Source of the DNA: Flavihumibacter sp. UBA7668 | GTDB taxonomy: Bacteria; Bacteroidota; Bacteroidia; Chitinophagales; Chitinophagaceae | Assembly (NCBI RefSeq): GCF_002483205.1 | Contig: NZ_DLHM01000001.1 | Coordinates: 482,739-489,774, forward strand | DNA: 7,036 nucleotides | Direction of reading: 5' to 3' | Shown here: in pieces, positions 4,229-7,036 of the stretch | Layout: each line of letters starts with the position of its first letter | Numbering within the stretch: position 1 is the stretch's first letter | Translations under genes and position numbers: made by a program | The notes under the pieces: generated by a model | Databases searched by the model: none | What the model was told of the DNA's origin: nothing | What the model saw: only the letters and a program-made list of their open reading frames with translations

Positions 4229-6184
4229 GTGAGTAAACGATTTCGCCCATATTGGTTCTTTTGGATCCTGACTGCCTGCATTCCGCCTGTAGCTTTTACC
4301 CAATCTACTATAGATCCCCCCTACCACCTGAATGGTTCTGCCTATAAGGAAAACTGCAACTGTTATACACTAACAGATGCCACCAATACTCAGTCAGGCT
4401 CCGTGTGGAACATGAATAAAATCCTGCTGACCAGCTCATTTGAATTCAAGTTTGATGTAAACCTCGGCTGTAAAGACAGCGATGGTGCGGATGGAATGGT
4501 ATTTATGCTGCAACCCATTTCCACCAATATTGGCTCCCAGGGCGGTGGAATTGGGTATCAAAATGTTCGACCGTCTATCGCAATTGAAATCGACACCTGG
4601 CAAAACCAGGAAAACAATGACCCCGCTTTTGACCATATCAGTATTCAGCGCGATGGTATCATTCAACACAATGTACCTAACAACCTGGCCGGACCGGTTT
4701 CTGCAATCCTGAATAACAACAATATTGAAGACTGTCAATGGCATGCTTTTACCATTCGCTGGGATGCCATCAATAAAGTACTTTCAGCCTATATCGATAA
4801 CCAGTTACGCGTTTCCACCACCATCGACCTTATTCAGGATGTTTTTAATAATGATCCCTCCGTTTATTGGGGATTTACCTCAGCAACCGGCGGAGCGAAT
4901 AACCACCAGCGTTTCTGTACTTCCCTTAAAGCCGGATTTCAACCGGTACCAAGCCTGGAAACCTGTGCTCCACAGGAAATTCAACTGGCGGATTTGTCCA
5001 CTTCTTTCGGTTATATCGTCGCCTGGCACTGGAACTATGGTGATGGTACCATTTATAACCAGAAAACCCCGCCACCGCATACCTATTCCCAGCCCGGAAA
5101 TTATACGGTTTCCGCCGCCATTCTGGGTAATGATGGCTGCTGGTCTGATACATTCCGTCAGGTAATCACCATTGGCTCTATCCCGGAGCCTGATTTTTTG
5201 CTCCCGGATACGATCTGCGGCTCTACCATTATTCATCCTGTTGATCAGTCAACAGTTGAATATGGCACAATAACAGAATGGAACTGGCTGATCAATGGTC
5301 AGTCCTTTACCGGAGAATCACCTCCGGAAGTACAGATAGCCGGTCCAGCTCAGGTGCCTGTACAGCTCAATGTTAAAACTAAAGAAGGTTGTGAATCTCA
5401 AACAGTTGAAAAAATAGTTCACCTGCTGGATAAACCGGAGATTAGTTTGGCTTCCCCCATCAGCGCCACCTGCGTTGGAGATGAATCGGAACTGGAAGCA
5501 TTTTCAAACCTGGCAAGCAATCCGGTAACAGATTGGGAATGGAATTCATTGATCGGTGCTGCGGATGAAAATCGTATCAGGTTATTCAGCAATTCGGCAG
5601 GTGATTATCCCATTCAATTACGCGGGCTTGGAGAAAACGGCTGCTGGAGTGATCCCGTACAGCATATAGCCAGCTTTTTTCAAACCAAAGCAGCTGCAGG
5701 AAGGGATACCATAGCAGCTATCAATCAACCGATTCAATTGAGCGGATCAGGCGGACAATATTACAACTGGTCGCCAGCCGGTGCATTTTCGGATCCGAAT
5801 CTTCCAAATCCGGTTGTAACACTCGATCGTCCAACCACCCTTGTGCTCACCACTTTTACTGATATCGGTTGCGCAACAGTTGATTCTTTGTATGTGAGGG
5901 TTTTCAAAGGGCCGGATTTATATATTCCCAATGCATTTACCCCAAATGGTGATGGCAAAAATGACCGATTCGCTTTTCTCGCCATCGGGATGAAAAAAGT
6001 CGACTATTTCCGAATCTATAACCGGTTAGGACAATTAATTCATGAGGGATTAAATACCGACGGTTGGGATGGCACCCTGCGTGGAACACCCCAACCCGCC
6101 GGCACTTACGTCTGGATGATCAGTGGCGAAGATTATAACGGGAACGTATACCGGAAAAAAGGCAGCTTCCAGCTTTTAAGATAA
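4229..6184 (+). CDS. Secreted L-type lectin-like protein with PKD repeats and T9SS type-B C-terminal domain
   Basis: The 651-aa protein opens with a signal peptide (KRFRP, then hydrophobic YWFFWILTACIPPVAF; cleavage likely after Q25). Residues about 27-236 form an L-type (legume-type) lectin domain with GADGMVFMLQP (86-96) and AIEIDTWQN (118-126). The E120, D122, W124, N126, D131 and H136 spacing equals that of the concanavalin A metal site, so Ca/Mn and sugar binding are plausible. A PKD domain follows (about 243-317, with WHWNYGDGT and HTY), then two diverged PKD/Ig-like units (about 318-400, 403-483) and a further beta-domain (about 487-558). Residues 562-651 are the gliding-motility-associated type-B T9SS domain (YIPNAFTPNGDGKNDRF, then IYNRLGQLI, then GWDG). 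The product should cross the outer membrane by T9SS and act on the cell surface or outside, probably binding glycans. The start is GTG; no ATG precedes codon 62 and only GTG retains the signal peptide. No PorP/SprF partner gene is adjacent. Confidence 0.92.
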   Translation: MSKRFRPYWFFWILTACIPPVAFTQSTIDPPYHLNGSAYKENCNCYTLTDATNTQSGSVWNMNKILLTSSFEFKFDVNLGCKDSDGADGMVFMLQPISTNIGSQGGGIGYQNVRPSIAIEIDTWQNQENNDPAFDHISIQRDGIIQHNVPNNLAGPVSAILNNNNIEDCQWHAFTIRWDAINKVLSAYIDNQLRVSTTIDLIQDVFNNDPSVYWGFTSATGGANNHQRFCTSLKAGFQPVPSLETCAPQEIQLADLSTSFGYIVAWHWNYGDGTIYNQKTPPPHTYSQPGNYTVSAAILGNDGCWSDTFRQVITIGSIPEPDFLLPDTICGSTIIHPVDQSTVEYGTITEWNWLINGQSFTGESPPEVQIAGPAQVPVQLNVKTKEGCESQTVEKIVHLLDKPEISLASPISATCVGDESELEAFSNLASNPVTDWEWNSLIGAADENRIRLFSNSAGDYPIQLRGLGENGCWSDPVQHIASFFQTKAAAGRDTIAAINQPIQLSGSGGQYYNWSPAGAFSDPNLPNPVVTLDRPTTLVLTTFTDIGCATVDSLYVRVFKGPDLYIPNAFTPNGDGKNDRFAFLAIGMKKVDYFRIYNRLGQLIHEGLNTDGWDGTLRGTPQPAGTYVWMISGEDYNGNVYRKKGSFQLLR

Positions 6185-6273
6185 AATCCTTCCGTCATCA
6201 AAACTGAACAGGATTCCGTATTTTTAAATGCGACTATAACACTTAATTTTTCAACGATCCGCAAGCAATTAAT
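6185..6273 (+). promoter_or_regulatory. Intergenic leader with a weak promoter and hairpin candidate
   Basis: AATCCT (6185-6190) and AGGATT (6210-6215) could form a 6-bp stem with a 19-base loop, followed by a short T-run (6220-6225): a poor terminator for the lectin gene. TAATTTTT at 6244-6251 is one base off the -7 consensus TAnnTTTG, with a T-run 18 bp upstream in the -33 position, and could drive the DUF1080 gene. Both are weak matches. Confidence 0.3.
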
Positions 6274-7011
6274 ATGAAAAAGCAATTCTTTTTAGCGTCT
6301 ATCGCCTTCATTGGCAGCTTCAGCGCCTGTGTAGCCCAGGGTGATCCAAAACTTTCTGAACAATGGAAACCTGTTCCGCCGGTAATCAATTCGGGTTCCA
6401 CAACGCAGGCTCCTTCCGATGCCATCATCCTTTTTGATGGTAAAAATAGTTCGGAATGGGTTAGTGCCAAAGATGGAACCAGTCCGGCTGCATGGACAGT
6501 TGAAAACGGCATCCTGACGGTTAAAGCCGGAACCGGCGATATCAAAACCAAACAGAGTTTTGAAGATTTTCAATTGCATGTGGAATGGAGAACCCCCGCG
6601 AAAGTGGAAGGAGACGGACAGGGCCGTGGCAATAGTGGTATCTTCCTGATGGAACAATATGAATTGCAGGTACTCGACAGCTATGGTAGCACCACCTATT
6701 CAAACGGACAGGCGGGTAGTATCTACAAACAAACCATGCCGCTGGTGAATGCATGTAAAGGTCCGGGTGAATGGCAGACTTACGATATCATTTTTACCGC
6801 TCCCCGCTTCCACGATAATGGAATGCTGAAATCTCCGGCACGCATCACTGTTTTACATAACAATGTGCTTGTTCAAAACAATACCACCATCGCCGGAGCA
6901 ACTGAATACATCGGTTTGGCAACCTATAAAAAACACGGCCCCCTTGGCATCAAACTCCAGGACCACGGCAACCCGGTGAGCTTCCGCAATATCTGGCTCC
7001 GCAAACTCTGA
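6274..7011 (+). CDS. Exported DUF1080 protein (3-keto-disaccharide hydrolase domain family)
   Basis: The 245-aa protein starts MKKQFFLASIAFIGSFSAC, a signal peptide. Cys19 after FSA gives a marginal lipobox (Phe in place of Leu at -3). It is either an outer-membrane or periplasmic lipoprotein or is cleaved by signal peptidase I near A21. Residues about 48-245 are one DUF1080 (PF06439) beta-sandwich domain. Family hallmarks are IILFDGKNSSEW (51-62), GNSGIFLMEQYELQVLDSY (119-137), GQAGSIYKQ (145-153), WQTYDIIFTAPRF (167-179) and HGPLGIKLQDHG (221-232), ending in the final strand VSFRNIWLRKL. The family is abundant in Bacteroidota and Planctomycetota, and some members hydrolyse 3-keto-glycosides in periplasmic sugar oxidation routes. 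Activity here is inferred. No oxidoreductase of such a route is seen, although the window ends 25 bp later. Upstream is the secreted lectin-like gene on the same strand, 89 bp away. Residues 24-47 form a Pro/Ser/Thr-rich linker. Confidence 0.93.
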   Translation: MKKQFFLASIAFIGSFSACVAQGDPKLSEQWKPVPPVINSGSTTQAPSDAIILFDGKNSSEWVSAKDGTSPAAWTVENGILTVKAGTGDIKTKQSFEDFQLHVEWRTPAKVEGDGQGRGNSGIFLMEQYELQVLDSYGSTTYSNGQAGSIYKQTMPLVNACKGPGEWQTYDIIFTAPRFHDNGMLKSPARITVLHNNVLVQNNTTIAGATEYIGLATYKKHGPLGIKLQDHGNPVSFRNIWLRKL

Positions 7012-7036
7012 TTTTTTTCACCGGTCGGGTGGCACC

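Noticed and set aside
7012..7036. Terminator after the DUF1080 gene
   Set aside because: The T-run comes before the small CACC/GGTG stem rather than after it, and the window ends, so no call can be made.

Overview
The window looks like chromosomal DNA from a member of the Bacteroidota, most likely class Chitinophagia. Three things support this. One protein ends in a type IX secretion (T9SS) type-B C-terminal domain. Bacteroidota-style -7 promoter boxes (TAnnTTTG) precede genes that lack Shine-Dalgarno sequences. Several proteins are typical of the phylum: a short insert-free GyrB, a DUF1080 protein, and a four-helix-bundle protein beside low-complexity repeats. The genus cannot be fixed from the sequence alone.

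Layout. Positions 1-210 are a degenerate 7-bp tandem repeat (AAAGGTG/AAACGTG/AAAAGTG/AAAGGTC) that probably runs past the left edge. Next, on the minus strand, are a 122-aa S23/Avd-type four-helix-bundle protein (213-581) and an AraC-family regulator (671-1609). The same heptad returns in reverse-complement orientation between these two genes (638-658) and again upstream of gyrB (1741-1801). The two minus-strand genes therefore sit in a repeat-bounded island. Inverted repeats overlap the start codon of the first gene and the stop codon of the second. From 1863 everything is on the plus strand: gyrB (1863-3842), a 67-aa basic protein of unknown function (3951-4154) ending at a strong intrinsic terminator (4173-4215), a secreted L-type lectin/PKD/T9SS type-B protein (4229-6184), and an exported DUF1080 (3-keto-disaccharide hydrolase family) protein (6274-7011).

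How the genes relate. gyrB is a housekeeping gene with its own promoter directly against the third heptad block. The lectin-like and DUF1080 proteins are both exported and plausibly carbohydrate-related, but nothing shows that they form one pathway. The left part looks like accessory DNA inserted next to a core gene. The most interesting signal is the heptad arrays in opposite orientations around a four-helix-bundle gene, which may be a small repeat-associated cassette. No transposase, reverse transcriptase, tRNA, rRNA or CRISPR array was seen.
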